A stretch of DNA of 64,000 bases from DATEZO01 sp035255485 (GCA_035255485.1 DATEZO010000167.1:20145-84144); one strand, 5' to 3'; positions 17,958 to 27,390 are shown, counted from the stretch's first letter. The notes: generated from the letters alone by a model not told the origin. Numbers and translations: made by a program.

Positions 17958-18737
17958 TCATTTCTGCATATTCACCCAACCAAATCCCTCTTCCTGACAG
18001 GCAATCATGATCTCCGTTGAACGGGCAGCAAGCACATTGCTCAATGCCGTCCGCGCCAGCGCAGGCGTATTATTCTGACGGCTCAGATGCGCTCCGATGA
18101 CTGTTTTGAGATGGGATTGATTGAGCGCAGCCAGAATACCCGCAGCCGTATCGTTCGACAGGTGCCCATAGGCGCCGCCGATACGATGTTTCAATGAGGG
18201 AGGATAGGCGGAATTGGTCAGCATCTTGCAATCATGATTGCATTCCAGCATCAATGCATCGCAACCGTCCAGCGCCTGAATCAGATGCGATGTCGCATGA
18301 CCCGCATCCGTCAATATGCCAAGCCGAACGTGGCCGTCGCTTGCGACATACTGTATCGGTTCGCGCGCATCATGCGGCACGGTGTAGGGAAAAAGTTCCA
18401 GGTCACCGATTGCCAGCCGGTCGCCGTCCCGGCAAAAATGCAGCGCCACGCCTTCGCAGTCCTGCCGTACGACGCTGTATGTACCGTGCGAGAGCCAGAC
18501 TGGAATCCGATGACGCCTGGCGAATTTGAAAACGCCGCCGACATGATCCTGATGCTCATGCGTCACAACGATGCCGGTGATATCAGCAGGCGTCATGTCG
18601 AATTTTGCCAGCCTGCGTTCGGTTTCGCGCATGCCGAAGCCACAATCCAGCATGACGGTGCTGCGCGTTGTACCAGATGCGGCGGAAATCAATAATGCAT
18701 TTCCCTCGCTACCGCTTCCCAGACTGGCAAATTTCAA
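17958..18737 (-). CDS. MBL-fold metallo-hydrolase (YycJ/WalJ-like)
   Basis: A 259-residue metallo-beta-lactamase-fold protein. The start MKFASLGSGSEGNALLI and the zinc motif THEHQDHVGGV (HxHxDH) are typical, with further ligands at GHATSHL and in the DCK..LTNS..PP region. The closest family is the YycJ-like hydrolases, some of which act as 5'-3' exonucleases on DNA. In many betaproteobacteria this gene follows bamC and dapA, as here on the minus strand. The 154-bp gap to bamC leaves room for its own promoter. Confidence 0.85.
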   Translation of the reverse strand: MKFASLGSGSEGNALLISAASGTTRSTVMLDCGFGMRETERRLAKFDMTPADITGIVVTHEHQDHVGGVFKFARRHRIPVWLSHGTYSVVRQDCEGVALHFCRDGDRLAIGDLELFPYTVPHDAREPIQYVASDGHVRLGILTDAGHATSHLIQALDGCDALMLECNHDCKMLTNSAYPPSLKHRIGGAYGHLSNDTAAGILAALNQSHLKTVIGAHLSRQNNTPALARTALSNVLAARSTEIMIACQEEGFGWVNMQK

Positions 18738-18891
18738 TGGCGAACCCGCTGACTACGATTGAATGAGGTCAGGTTACATGCAAGCCGGTAACTTGAACAA
18801 CGGAGAACCATCGCGTCCCCTTCATCTTCAAGACGAAAGGGTACGGATGATCTCACCGTTACTTTTTTGACTTCTGCGTATTGTTGCGCTT

Positions 18892-20043
18892 TTACTTGAG
18901 CTGTTCATTCAGCAGCGACAAAATCCTCTCGCCGGTAGCGGATGCCTCCGGGCGTCCGTCATTGTTGAGAACGGTGATCTGGCTGGCTGCGCCGGAACCT
19001 TTAACGGAAATCCGATAACGCTGTGCGGTTTTCGCCTTGTCGTCGCTGCCGGAAAATAACCGTGACAGAAAGCCCTTTTCTGCCGATTTGCTTTGCGCGT
19101 CCGTTTTCTGATCCACGTAGCGCACAAAATACAGACCTTGTGCGCGATCGCGGTCTTCCACCGTGAAGCCGACTCGGTCGAGCGCCAAGCCGACACGGCG
19201 CCATGCGCGATCGAAGCCTTCATCGACGTCCACATGACCGCCATTGCTTCCCTTGACCAGCTTGGCGTGCGCCGGCTGCGGCACTGCATTGGCAACCACT
19301 GCCTTCGCCTGCACGCTTTCCATGCCGAGCCGGTTCATCAAGCGTGACAAAAATTCGGCTTCAAGCTCCGGATCAGATGGGCGTGGCGTCCAGACGGTGC
19401 TTTCCTTTTCCGACCCGGTCAGCACTTCCTGCGCGCCGCGATGGCTGATATAAATTTCAGTCGTTCCATCCGGTCCGCGCTCCAGGCGCGTGCGGAACTT
19501 GTCGCGCTCTCCGGTGGAATACAGTGAATCGAGCGCCTTGCCCAGGATATCGCGAATAATGTCCTGCGGAATTTTTGCGCGGTTCTCCGCCCAATCGGTT
19601 TCCATTACGCCGGTTTGCGGCGATTCGGTGTTGAGCAGGAAACCCGCATCCTGCCAGAAGTCCTTGATTTGCGGCCAGAGCGCTTCCGGCGTCTGTTTGA
19701 CAACCAGCCAGCGTTGTTTGCCATCGCGCTCGATCCGCATGTCCGGGACGGTTTTAGGCGCAACGGCAGTTGTCTCTGCAACGGCGGGGCGTGTGCCCTG
19801 CTGCAGGCTGTATCCGGAAGCAGTCGCGGTGCCGTTATTTGCTTCCGGAATGGCATATCGGTTATCGCGCTGCAACTGCGTCAGATCCGGCGGAACTTCC
19901 AGCGTCGAGATAGATTCCTTACTGGCGCTTTTGTAATCGAGCCGGCCGGATTCCATCATGGAATTCAATGAACCGCAGCCTGCAAGGCTGGTCAGCGCGA
20001 TTGCGCAAAAGAGTCCGCGTCCGGCGGTGCTGCATTGAGCCAT
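18892..20043 (-). CDS. bamC: Outer-membrane assembly lipoprotein BamC
   Basis: A 383-residue lipoprotein of the BAM complex, which inserts beta-barrel proteins into the outer membrane. The signal peptide ends in lipobox LAGC. The unstructured N-terminal part SKESISTLEVPPDL is the conserved BamD-binding section. Two helix-grip domains follow (about 110-230 and 265-380). Three in-frame ATGs exist at 20088, 20067 and 20043. Only the last has an upstream GGAAG, and it gives a standard lipoprotein signal (MAQCSTAGRG...), so I chose it. It lies 82 bp after dapA. Confidence 0.92.
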   Translation of the reverse strand: MAQCSTAGRGLFCAIALTSLAGCGSLNSMMESGRLDYKSASKESISTLEVPPDLTQLQRDNRYAIPEANNGTATASGYSLQQGTRPAVAETTAVAPKTVPDMRIERDGKQRWLVVKQTPEALWPQIKDFWQDAGFLLNTESPQTGVMETDWAENRAKIPQDIIRDILGKALDSLYSTGERDKFRTRLERGPDGTTEIYISHRGAQEVLTGSEKESTVWTPRPSDPELEAEFLSRLMNRLGMESVQAKAVVANAVPQPAHAKLVKGSNGGHVDVDEGFDRAWRRVGLALDRVGFTVEDRDRAQGLYFVRYVDQKTDAQSKSAEKGFLSRLFSGSDDKAKTAQRYRISVKGSGAASQITVLNNDGRPEASATGERILSLLNEQLK

Positions 20044-20125
20044 GTAAGAGTTCTTCCGATTAGTCATGTCGATACCGAATAGGGTCATGTCAGGATACGC
20101 GCCGCGGGTCGGGCCGTTGGCGGCG

Positions 20126-21004
20126 CTATTGTAATACACCGGACTCGCGCAATGCTGCACGCACGGTGTCGTGATAGCCTGCCCCCAGTGACACCAGCGG
20201 CAGGCGGATACCGGCTTCGATCAGGCCCATCTGCGCCAGGGCCCACTTGACCGGCACCGGGTTCGGCTCAACGAAGAGTTTGTTATGCAAGGGTAAAAGC
20301 TTGTTGTTGATGGCGACTGCTTCTGCCACTTTTCCGTCCATCGCCGCTGCGCACAGATCGTGCATGCCGCGCGGCGCAACGTTGGCGGTCACGGAAATAT
20401 TGCCCCTGGCGCCGCAAAACATCAGTGCCATTGCTGTCGGGTCGTCTCCGGAATACACTGCGAACGATGCTGGTGCAAGGCGAATCAGATCGCTGCCGCG
20501 GCCGATGTTTCCGGTCGCATCCTTGACACCGGCGATACCCGGCACCTGCGCGAGCCGCAATATGGTGTCATTCGACATGTCCGCCACGGTGCGGCCCGGC
20601 ACGTTGTAAAGAATCGCGGGCAGATCGACCGACTCCGCAATCTTTCTGAAGTGCTGGTACATCCCTTCCTGGGTCGGGCGGTTGTAGTACGGCACCACCA
20701 GCAGCGATGCATCGGCGCCAGCCTGTTTGGCAAAGCCGGTCAGCTCGATCGCTTCCGTCGTCGAATTGCCGCCGGTGCCGGCGATGACCGGAATCCGTTT
20801 GGCAGCATGATCGACCGCGACCTTGATCAGCGTGCAATGCTCTTCGACCGAAACGGTCGGCGATTCACCTGTGGTACCGACGATCACGATGCCGTCGGTG
20901 CCTTCGGCGATATGCCAGTCAATCAGCTTGCGCAGTCCTGGCAGATCGAGGCTGCCGTCCGCGTGCATGGGAGTGACAATTGCAACTATGCTGCCCTGGA
21001 TCAT
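20126..21004 (-). CDS. dapA: 4-hydroxy-tetrahydrodipicolinate synthase
   Basis: A 292-residue Schiff-base aldolase condensing pyruvate with aspartate semialdehyde in lysine/diaminopimelate synthesis. Visible features are the N-terminal GSIVAIVTPM, GTTGESPTV, the tyrosine in PYYNRPTQEGMYQHF, YNVPGRT, and the active-site lysine in AGVKDATGNI. The ATG at 21004 gives the family start MIQGSIVAIV. The frame is open further upstream, but those residues do not fit. The upstream ribosome-binding site is weak. lysC, another gene of the pathway, is also in this window but far away. Confidence 0.96.
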   Translation of the reverse strand: MIQGSIVAIVTPMHADGSLDLPGLRKLIDWHIAEGTDGIVIVGTTGESPTVSVEEHCTLIKVAVDHAAKRIPVIAGTGGNSTTEAIELTGFAKQAGADASLLVVPYYNRPTQEGMYQHFRKIAESVDLPAILYNVPGRTVADMSNDTILRLAQVPGIAGVKDATGNIGRGSDLIRLAPASFAVYSGDDPTAMALMFCGARGNISVTANVAPRGMHDLCAAAMDGKVAEAVAINNKLLPLHNKLFVEPNPVPVKWALAQMGLIEAGIRLPLVSLGAGYHDTVRAALRESGVLQ

Positions 21005-21086
21005 GATGATGTGCAAAGGTAAGTATGGAAATAGGGGATTGTAGCGGATAGGCCGCTTCCGTGGGGCATCTTGCGGGAATCCGGTG

Positions 21087-21671
21087 TCAAAAGAGGCGCA
21101 GCTGCCCGGGCGCGGCGTCCTGCACTTGCTTGATCGCGCAGATGCGCTGCACCATGGCGGGCTTGGGCTGATCGGTCCAGCCATCCTCGAAAGCAATTAC
21201 GCGCAACGGATACGGTGCGCTGGCACGCGCCATCTCCAGCAGTTCGCCGGTGCGCAACAGGAAATCCGGATTTGAGGGTTTTCCAAACTGCGCATTTCCC
21301 TGTGCAAAGGTTTCATAAATCAGCACGCCTCCCGGCGCCAGGCTCGATACGATATGTGGAAACAAGGGGCGATGCAGATAATTGGTGACGACAATGCCGG
21401 CAAAACGGCCTGGCTGAAATGTCCAGCAGATGCCGTCCGCTTCAAGGTCGATCGGCAGCGTATCGATGCCGTGCGCCGCCAGTGCCGCCAGCGCATCGGC
21501 ATTACGGTCGACTGCCACGACACGGTGGCCGCCCCCGGCCAGGAGCCGCGCGTGCCGGCCGCCGCCGCACGCCAGATCGAGCACTTCGCCAGCGGGTATC
21601 AGCGGCATGAACCGGATGACCCACAACGATGGTCGCTCGACGGCAGAAGATGAGGTCATGGTTTCGGGCAC
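21087..21671 (-). CDS. Class I SAM-dependent methyltransferase
   Basis: A 194-residue Rossmann-fold methyltransferase. Motif I is VLDLACGGGRHARLLA, followed by the acidic end of strand 2 in VVAVDRNADALAAL and the PLFPHIVSSLAPGGVLIYETFAQGN core. It resembles the TehB/rRNA-adjacent small methyltransferases found in betaproteobacteria, but no substrate can be assigned. The start may be 21671 or the ATG at 21659. It lies 13 bp after trpS on the same strand, so it is probably in that operon. Confidence 0.82.
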   Translation of the reverse strand: MPETMTSSSAVERPSLWVIRFMPLIPAGEVLDLACGGGRHARLLAGGGHRVVAVDRNADALAALAAHGIDTLPIDLEADGICWTFQPGRFAGIVVTNYLHRPLFPHIVSSLAPGGVLIYETFAQGNAQFGKPSNPDFLLRTGELLEMARASAPYPLRVIAFEDGWTDQPKPAMVQRICAIKQVQDAAPGQLRLF

Positions 21672-21684
21672 GTGAGAGGAAACA

Positions 21685-22893
21685 TCAGTTGTAGCTCAAC
21701 CCCATCGCCTCGCGCACGTCGCGCATCGTTTCCTGCGCCAGCTTGCGCGCCTTGTCGCAACCGTCGGCAACAATGGCGCGCACCAGGGACGGATCGTCCA
21801 GATATTGCTGCGCGCGCTCGTGCATCGGCTCCTGTTCTTTCAGGATGGCATCGATCACCGGCTGCTTGCATTCGAGGCAACCGATACCGGCGGTAGTGCA
21901 GCCTTGCCACACCCAATCCCGGATCGCCTGATCGGAATACACTTTGTGGAATTGCCAGACCGGGCATTTTTCCGGATTGCCAGGGTCGGTGCGGCGCACG
22001 CGTGCCGGATCGGTTTGCATGGTGCGAATCTTCCTGGTTACCGATTCCTTGTCCTCGCGCAGCGCAATCGAATTGCCGTAGCTCTTGGACATTTTCTGTC
22101 CGTCGAGCCCTGGCAGACGCGCGGCCTCGGTCAGGCGTACCTGCGGCTCCAGCAGTATCAGCTTGCGGCTGCCTTCCAGATAGCCGAACAGGCGCTCGCG
22201 GTCGATCATCGACAGGTTTTGCGCATCGTCCAGCATGGCCCTGGCCTGCTCCAGCGCATCCCCCTTGCCCTGTTCCTGATAGGCCGTGCGCAATTCGTTG
22301 TAGAGCTTGGCGCGCTTGCTGCCCAACTTCTTCACCGCTTCGCGGGCCTTTTCCTCGAAGCCTTTTTCCTTGCCGTAAATATGATTGAAGCGTCGCGCCA
22401 GCTCGCGCATGATTTCAACGTGCGGCACCTGGTCCTCGCCAACCGGCACCAGGCTGGCGCGGTAGATCAGCACGTCGGCTGCCATCATCAAGGGATAGCC
22501 GAGGAAACCGTAAGTCGACAGATCGCGGTCTGCCAGTTTTTCCTGCTGGTCCTTGTAAGTCGGCACGCGCTCCAGCCAGCCGAGCGGCGTCGCCATCGAC
22601 ATCAGCAGATGCAGTTCGGCATGCTCGGGAATTTTGGACTGGATGAACAGCGTGGCTTGCGACGGATCGACGCCGGCGGCCAGCCAGTCGATCAGCATGT
22701 CCCAGGTACTGCCTTCGATGATGCTCGGATCGTCGTAATGCGTCGTGAGCGCATGCCAGTCCGCGACAAAGAACAGGCACGGCAGTTCGGATTGCAGTTT
22801 CACCCAGTTGACGAGGGCGCCATGGTAATGGCCGAGGTGCATCGCGCCGGTGGGGCGCATGCCGGAAACAACGCGATCAGGATACATAGTCAT
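21685..22893 (-). CDS. trpS: Tryptophanyl-tRNA synthetase
   Basis: A 402-residue class I synthetase charging tRNA-Trp. The HIGH-type motif is MHLGHYHGAL, the tryptophan-binding region FFVADWHALTT follows, and the KMSKS loop is GQKMSKSYGN. It is longer than the roughly 330-residue E. coli enzyme because of an extra C-terminal portion, which is usual in Burkholderiales. The ATG follows the stop of the M50 protease gene with no gap (TGA-ATG), so translation is probably coupled. Confidence 0.96.
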   Translation of the reverse strand: MTMYPDRVVSGMRPTGAMHLGHYHGALVNWVKLQSELPCLFFVADWHALTTHYDDPSIIEGSTWDMLIDWLAAGVDPSQATLFIQSKIPEHAELHLLMSMATPLGWLERVPTYKDQQEKLADRDLSTYGFLGYPLMMAADVLIYRASLVPVGEDQVPHVEIMRELARRFNHIYGKEKGFEEKAREAVKKLGSKRAKLYNELRTAYQEQGKGDALEQARAMLDDAQNLSMIDRERLFGYLEGSRKLILLEPQVRLTEAARLPGLDGQKMSKSYGNSIALREDKESVTRKIRTMQTDPARVRRTDPGNPEKCPVWQFHKVYSDQAIRDWVWQGCTTAGIGCLECKQPVIDAILKEQEPMHERAQQYLDDPSLVRAIVADGCDKARKLAQETMRDVREAMGLSYN

Positions 22894-23553
22894 TCAGCTT
22901 AAAAGAAAATTGAGAGGGGAAACCAGCAGCCGCAATACCGCGCCGGCGGCAACCATGACCGGCGTCATCCAGAAGTACAGCACTTTCAGTATCACCATCA
23001 GCATTACGATGAAAAAGCCGTACGGCTCGATTTGCGCGAATTTGTATGCGTACCGGTGCGGCAGCACGCTGGTCAATATGCGACCGCCGTCGAGCGGTGG
23101 AATCGGAAACAGGTTGAAAGCAAACATCACCAGGTTGGTCAGCACGCCCGCCCTGGCCATTTCCTGGAAAAATGCTTCATCGATCTGCGCTGCCACTAGA
23201 AACATCGAAAACACCAGCCACATCAGCGCCATTACAAAATTGGCACCGGGCCCGGCCAATGCTACCCAGGCCATGTCGCGCTTCGGCTTGCGCAGCTTGC
23301 CGAAATCGATCGGTACCGGTTTGGCGTAGCCGAACAGGAATGCGCCGCCAGTGGCGACATATAGCAGTATCGGGATCACGATGGTGCCGAATGGATCGAT
23401 ATGCTTGACCGGATTGAGACTCATGCGTCCCTGCGCATACGCGGTCGAATCGCCAAAGTATCTGGCGGCGTAGGCATGGGCGGCTTCGTGAAGAGTGATC
23501 GCGAAAAGTACCGGTAACGCATACACCGCGATTGTCTGGATAAGATCGTTCAT
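22894..23553 (-). CDS. Site-2 protease family (M50) membrane metalloprotease
   Basis: A 219-residue polytopic membrane protein of the short rhomboid-like M50/YwhC group. The zinc motif HEAAH lies in the first helix (FAITLHEAAHAYAARYFGD), followed by the family block NPVKHIDPFGTIVIP and the third ligand in PPLDGGRIL. It is predicted to cleave substrates within the membrane, but no PDZ domain is present and the target is unknown. It is the first gene of the trpS unit. In many Burkholderiales it sits between trpS and a TsaC-like gene, as here. Confidence 0.9.
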   Translation of the reverse strand: MNDLIQTIAVYALPVLFAITLHEAAHAYAARYFGDSTAYAQGRMSLNPVKHIDPFGTIVIPILLYVATGGAFLFGYAKPVPIDFGKLRKPKRDMAWVALAGPGANFVMALMWLVFSMFLVAAQIDEAFFQEMARAGVLTNLVMFAFNLFPIPPLDGGRILTSVLPHRYAYKFAQIEPYGFFIVMLMVILKVLYFWMTPVMVAAGAVLRLLVSPLNFLLS

Positions 23554-23664
23554 TCAGGGGATTTTAGCAGAGTGAACCCGGTCGCCTGCGGCTGAATGCA
23601 ATCATCAATGCCGGCGAACATGGTTTACCGGTTGAATGAATATTTCTAATTCACAACGATAATA

Positions 23665-23736
23665 GGGAGTATAAGTAAAAATAAGCCTTTTTACGCAATG
23701 AATTCGGCGCAGTTTAAAAATACCCGTAATAGTATA
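23665..23736 (+). repeat. Dispersed 72-bp intergenic repeat, copy 3
   Basis: GGGAGTAT at 23665-23672, ACGCAATG at element positions 29-36, GTTTAAAAATACCCGTAA, then AGTATA at 23731-23736. It sits between the stop of the TsaC-like gene and the start of the M50 gene and may interrupt co-transcription of the two units. Confidence 0.8.
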
Positions 23737-23748
23737 GAGAAAGCCTGA

Positions 23749-24372
23749 TCACAGGCCGAATAACCCGGCAGCGCCGCGCCCCTGCCGCACCAGTACTGTC
23801 TCCTCACCGGTCAAATCGACCACGGTGGTGGGCTCCAGACTGCATGCGCCGCCGTCGACGATCAGGTCGATCTGTTTTTCCAGGCCATCGCGTATGGCCT
23901 CGGCATCGGACAAGGGTTGATCGTCGCCCGGCAAGATCAGGGTCGTACCCAGCAACGGCTGGCCCAATTCTGCCAGCAGCGCCTGCGCGATCTGGTTTTC
24001 CGGCACGCGCAATCCGATAGTCTTGCGCGATGGATGACTCAAGCGGCGCGGCACTTCCCTGGTCGCTTCCAGGATGAAGGTGTACGGACCCGGCGTCGCA
24101 GTCTTGAGCAACCGGTACTGCCGGTTATCGACGCGTGCATATTGCGCAATTTCAGCCAGATCACGGCATAGCAGCGTCAGATGATGCTTCTCATCTACCT
24201 CCCGGATCCGCCTCAGGCGCTCCACCGCGCTCTTGTCATCAAGATGGCAGACCAGCGCATAGCAGGAGTCGGTCGGCAAGGCGACGATCCCGCCGGAATG
24301 GATGATCTGGGCTGCCTGCTTGATCAGGCGTAATTGGGGGTTATCCGGATGTATCTGAAAAAATTGCGCCAT
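23749..24372 (-). CDS. TsaC/YciO/Sua5-domain protein (L-threonylcarbamoyladenylate synthase type)
   Basis: A 207-residue YrdC-like protein. The core has GGIVALPTDSCYALVCH, the lysine-rich KHHLTLLCRDL in the nucleotide pocket, GPYTFILEATREVPRRL and TIGLRVPENQIAQALL. The family makes threonylcarbamoyl-AMP for the t6A modification of tRNA. This type, starting MAQFFQIHPDNPQL, is the YciO branch, which may be only weakly active, so a true TsaC may exist elsewhere. It is 11 bp downstream of htpX. Confidence 0.88.
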   Translation of the reverse strand: MAQFFQIHPDNPQLRLIKQAAQIIHSGGIVALPTDSCYALVCHLDDKSAVERLRRIREVDEKHHLTLLCRDLAEIAQYARVDNRQYRLLKTATPGPYTFILEATREVPRRLSHPSRKTIGLRVPENQIAQALLAELGQPLLGTTLILPGDDQPLSDAEAIRDGLEKQIDLIVDGGACSLEPTTVVDLTGEETVLVRQGRGAAGLFGL

Positions 24373-24383
24373 TGGAGACCGAT

Positions 24384-25256
24384 TCAGCGCATGCCGCGTA
24401 ACGCGGCAATCCGCCGCTCGATCGGCGGATGAGTCGAAAACAGCGCCATGAAGCCTGGCGAACTGCTAATGCCCAGCGTGGCGACCGCTTGCGGCAAGTC
24501 GCCCGGCTGCAAGCCGCCCAGCCGCGCCAGCGCATGCATCATGGGTTGCGGGCTACCGAGCAGCTGCGCCGAGCCGGCGTCGGCACGGAACTCGCGATGC
24601 CGTGAAAACCACGCCACGATCATCGATGCGCCGATGCCGAAAATGATTTGCGACACGATGACCGCGACAGTGTAGCCGATGCCCGGGCCCTCATTGTTGT
24701 CGCGTGACAGCGCGCGATCGACCGCATAACCCACCACGCGCGACAGGAACACGACGAACGTATTCACCACGCCCTGGATCAGGGTCATGGTTACCATGTC
24801 GCCATTCGCCACGTGCGCGATTTCATGGCCCAGCACCGCTTCGATTTCTTCCTTGTTCATGGTTTCGATCAATCCGGTCGAAACCGCTACCAGCGCCGAA
24901 TTCCTGAATGCACCGGTGGCGAATGCATTCGCTTCGCCATCGTAGATTGCTACTTCCGGCATCGCAATGCCAGCGCGGTCAGCCAGCCGCTTGATGGTGT
25001 CGACCAGCCAGAACTCGGTCGAGGAAGACGGCGCATCGATTACGCGCGCACCGGTCGACCATTTCGCCATCTGCTTGCTGATCAGCAGCGAAAAAATCGC
25101 ACCGGTAAAACCGACCACCAGCGAAAACACCATCAGCATCGGCAAATTCAATCCGCTACCGGTCAAAAAACGGTTCACGCCCAACAGCGACAACACAATA
25201 CTCATCACCGCGATCACCGCGATGTTGGTTGCGACAAAGAGGAAAATTCGTTTCAT
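24384..25256 (-). CDS. htpX: Membrane zinc metalloprotease HtpX
   Basis: A 290-residue M48 protease that degrades misfolded membrane proteins, often induced by envelope stress or heat. Two N-terminal transmembrane helices lie at about 5-28 and 35-58. The zinc motif HEIAH occurs in VLGHEIAHVANGDM, two more helices follow, and the third ligand is in REFRADAGSAQLLG. The C-terminus contains FSTHPPIERRIAALR. It is co-directional with the TsaC-like gene and separated from the PHP gene by 116 bp. Confidence 0.95.
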   Translation of the reverse strand: MKRIFLFVATNIAVIAVMSIVLSLLGVNRFLTGSGLNLPMLMVFSLVVGFTGAIFSLLISKQMAKWSTGARVIDAPSSSTEFWLVDTIKRLADRAGIAMPEVAIYDGEANAFATGAFRNSALVAVSTGLIETMNKEEIEAVLGHEIAHVANGDMVTMTLIQGVVNTFVVFLSRVVGYAVDRALSRDNNEGPGIGYTVAVIVSQIIFGIGASMIVAWFSRHREFRADAGSAQLLGSPQPMMHALARLGGLQPGDLPQAVATLGISSSPGFMALFSTHPPIERRIAALRGMR

Positions 25257-25372
25257 TTTTCAGCAAGCTCCCTGATTAATTCCATTTTCAACATGCGGTT
25301 ATTTCTTCAGAATTCAATAGAATCCCGCCGCCGGCGCGGTGGATTGCGGCAAGACAGCGTACACAAGGTAAT

Positions 25373-26209
25373 TTACAGATTCCAATCGTGCCAGATGGGT
25401 ACGACCCTGCCAGGCAACGGCGGCAGCATGCCCAGATCGATGGAAGATTCGCCCGGCCCGTGAAAATCAGAGCCACGCGAAGCGAGGAAATCATACCGGC
25501 GGGCTATTTTTGCGTAATACTCATATTGATCGACGGTATGACTTCCCGTCGTTACTTCGATTCCGGCACCGCCCAATTGCTTGAATTCAGCGAAGAATGC
25601 GTCGAACCCCAGCTCGGTGAAATCATAACGCCCCGGATGGGCAATCACCGCAACGCCGCCGGCGCCGCGTATCCATGCAACGGCGTTCTTCAGCGTCGCC
25701 CAGCGATGCGGCACATAGCCCGGTTTGCCTTCCGTCAGATAATGGCGGAATACCTGGCCGATTTCCTTCTCGATTCCCAGTTCAAGGATATAGCGTGCGA
25801 AATGCGTACGCGAGATCAGGTCCGGATTGCCGACGAATTTCAACGCGCCTTCATAGGCATCGGGAATTCCGGCTGTCGCCAGTTGATCGGCAATTTCGTG
25901 CGCGCGCGCTTGGCGGCCGGAGCGGGTAGCAGACAGTCCTTTTACCAGGGTCTCATTGGTCTCGTCGATTTGCAGCCCGACGATGTGCACTGTTTCCCCC
26001 GCCCATGTCACCGAAATTTCCACGCCCGGCACAAATGTCAGGCCAAGCCCGGAAGCCGCCGCCCGCGCTTCCGCAATTCCATCGATTTCATCGTGATCGG
26101 TCAACGCCCATACCGCAACGCCGTTGGCCTTGGCGCGCGCAGCCACTTTCGCCGGCGTCAGCACGCCGTCGGAAACGGTGGAATGGCAATGCAAATCGAC
26201 ATTAAGCAT
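25373..26209 (-). CDS. PHP-domain phosphoesterase (RNase AM/YciV-like)
   Basis: A 278-residue protein with the PHP metal-binding signature: DLHCHSTVSDG at the start, then TDHDEIDG, PGVEIS, RTHFARYI, and late VIAHPGRYDF and SRGSDFHGPGE. Homologues remove nucleotides from 5' ends of RNA or cleave 3',5'-nucleoside bisphosphates. It is related to YciV (RNase AM), and the nearby YciO-type gene matches the yciO-yciV pairing in enterobacteria. Start at 26209 gives MLNVDLHCHS with no wasted residues. Assignment is by motif, not by biochemistry. Confidence 0.88.
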   Translation of the reverse strand: MLNVDLHCHSTVSDGVLTPAKVAARAKANGVAVWALTDHDEIDGIAEARAAASGLGLTFVPGVEISVTWAGETVHIVGLQIDETNETLVKGLSATRSGRQARAHEIADQLATAGIPDAYEGALKFVGNPDLISRTHFARYILELGIEKEIGQVFRHYLTEGKPGYVPHRWATLKNAVAWIRGAGGVAVIAHPGRYDFTELGFDAFFAEFKQLGGAGIEVTTGSHTVDQYEYYAKIARRYDFLASRGSDFHGPGESSIDLGMLPPLPGRVVPIWHDWNL

Positions 26210-26396
26210 GCAAGCCCTGGATCATTGATGTGATAGTTGAAAGATTAGAATAATTGTACGCTGCTTGGTTCGATTTTGTTGCAGTTGCACATTGGAGTAT
26301 TTTCCCTAAGCCGGACAAATTTCTTCGGACACATTGCAGTGAAGAAGCATTATCCTGCTGGCGCAGCACACGGATTCCATAGCGGGAAGGAATAGA

Positions 26397-27278
26397 TCAT
26401 CCCTGCAGGAATCCTTCGATCAATTGCGCCAACGCCTCGGGCTGATCGTGATGCAACATATGCCCGGCATCCCGAATGATCGCGGTTGTGACATGGGGAA
26501 TGTGCTGTATACGGCGATCCGTCTCGGCGCGCGCTTCCGACTTCGAACCCATCCAGCGCCAAGCATCGGTATCGTCTGCTTCCACCCACAGCACCGGGGC
26601 GACAATTGCGTTCCAGCATGCCAGCACCTCTTCCACATGGTACAACTGGGGATTGGATAATTTGTGCGCCGGATCGGCCAGGATTTCCCATTCGCCACGA
26701 TCATTGCGTGCGGCCCAGTGGCCGGACAGGAAAGCGGCCTGCTCATCGGTCAGGCGCGGATTGTTTTTTTGCAGACGAGCAGCGACATCCTCTTGTGTTG
26801 CATAGGTACGCAAACGGGGCGGCTCGCGCAATTCATCCAGCCATTTCGCATAGCGCCCCGGCGCCTGCCCGGCTTGTACGGCAGGCAAGCCAAAGCCTTC
26901 CAGATTGATTAGTTTTGCGACCCGCTGCGGGCGCACTCCGGCATACAGGCACACCACGTTGCCGCCCATGCTGTGGCCGATCAGGTTGACTGGCATATCC
27001 GGCGAGTAATACCGCAGGATCGCGTCCAGATCGCCAAAATAATCCGGAAACCAGTACGCATCGATGCCCGGAATATTCCGCGTCAGGCCGAAGCCGCGCC
27101 AGTCCGGCGCGATCACATGCCAGTCGTGCTGCAGGCAATCGACCACGAACTGAAAGGACGCCGACACATCCATCCAGCCATGCGTCATGAACAGCTTGGG
27201 TGCATCTTTTCGTCCCCAGTGGCGAATATGATACCGAAGGCCGCGGACCGTGATAAATTCGGAATGGGAAGGCTTCAT
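26397..27278 (-). CDS. Alpha/beta-fold hydrolase
   Basis: A 293-residue single-domain hydrolase. The oxyanion-hole region is FMTHGWMDVSASF, the nucleophile elbow is LIGHSMGGNV, and the catalytic histidine is probably in DAGHMLHHDQPEAL. AGGA 7 bases upstream supports the ATG at 27278 (MKPSHSEFITVRGLRYHI) rather than the open frame further out. It lies divergent from an acyl-CoA synthetase, so an ester or thioester substrate is possible. The sequence alone does not identify it. Confidence 0.85.
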   Translation of the reverse strand: MKPSHSEFITVRGLRYHIRHWGRKDAPKLFMTHGWMDVSASFQFVVDCLQHDWHVIAPDWRGFGLTRNIPGIDAYWFPDYFGDLDAILRYYSPDMPVNLIGHSMGGNVVCLYAGVRPQRVAKLINLEGFGLPAVQAGQAPGRYAKWLDELREPPRLRTYATQEDVAARLQKNNPRLTDEQAAFLSGHWAARNDRGEWEILADPAHKLSNPQLYHVEEVLACWNAIVAPVLWVEADDTDAWRWMGSKSEARAETDRRIQHIPHVTTAIIRDAGHMLHHDQPEALAQLIEGFLQG

Positions 27279-27350
27279 GCATGGATCCTGTTGCGAAAGT
27301 GGATGCAATTGATTTCTGCGCTCATGGGCATCGCAATGTAATGGCTGAAG

Positions 27351-27386
27351 TATAATAGAACGATCGTTCGATAATTATACCGGAGG
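27351..27386 (+). promoter_or_regulatory. -10 box, palindromic operator and ribosome-binding site of the acyl-CoA synthetase gene
   Basis: TATAAT at 27351-27356 is followed immediately by the perfect 12-bp palindrome GAACGATCGTTC (27358-27369), then GGAGG at 27382-27386. The palindrome would cover the transcription start. This form is typical of TetR-family operators, though no regulator gene is adjacent. No good -35 box is seen. Confidence 0.55.
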
Positions 27387-27390
27387 TTAT

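Noticed and set aside
26225..26396. GGAGTATTTTCCC near 26297 as another repeat copy
   Set aside because: Only seven bases match; the rest of the element and the right end are absent.
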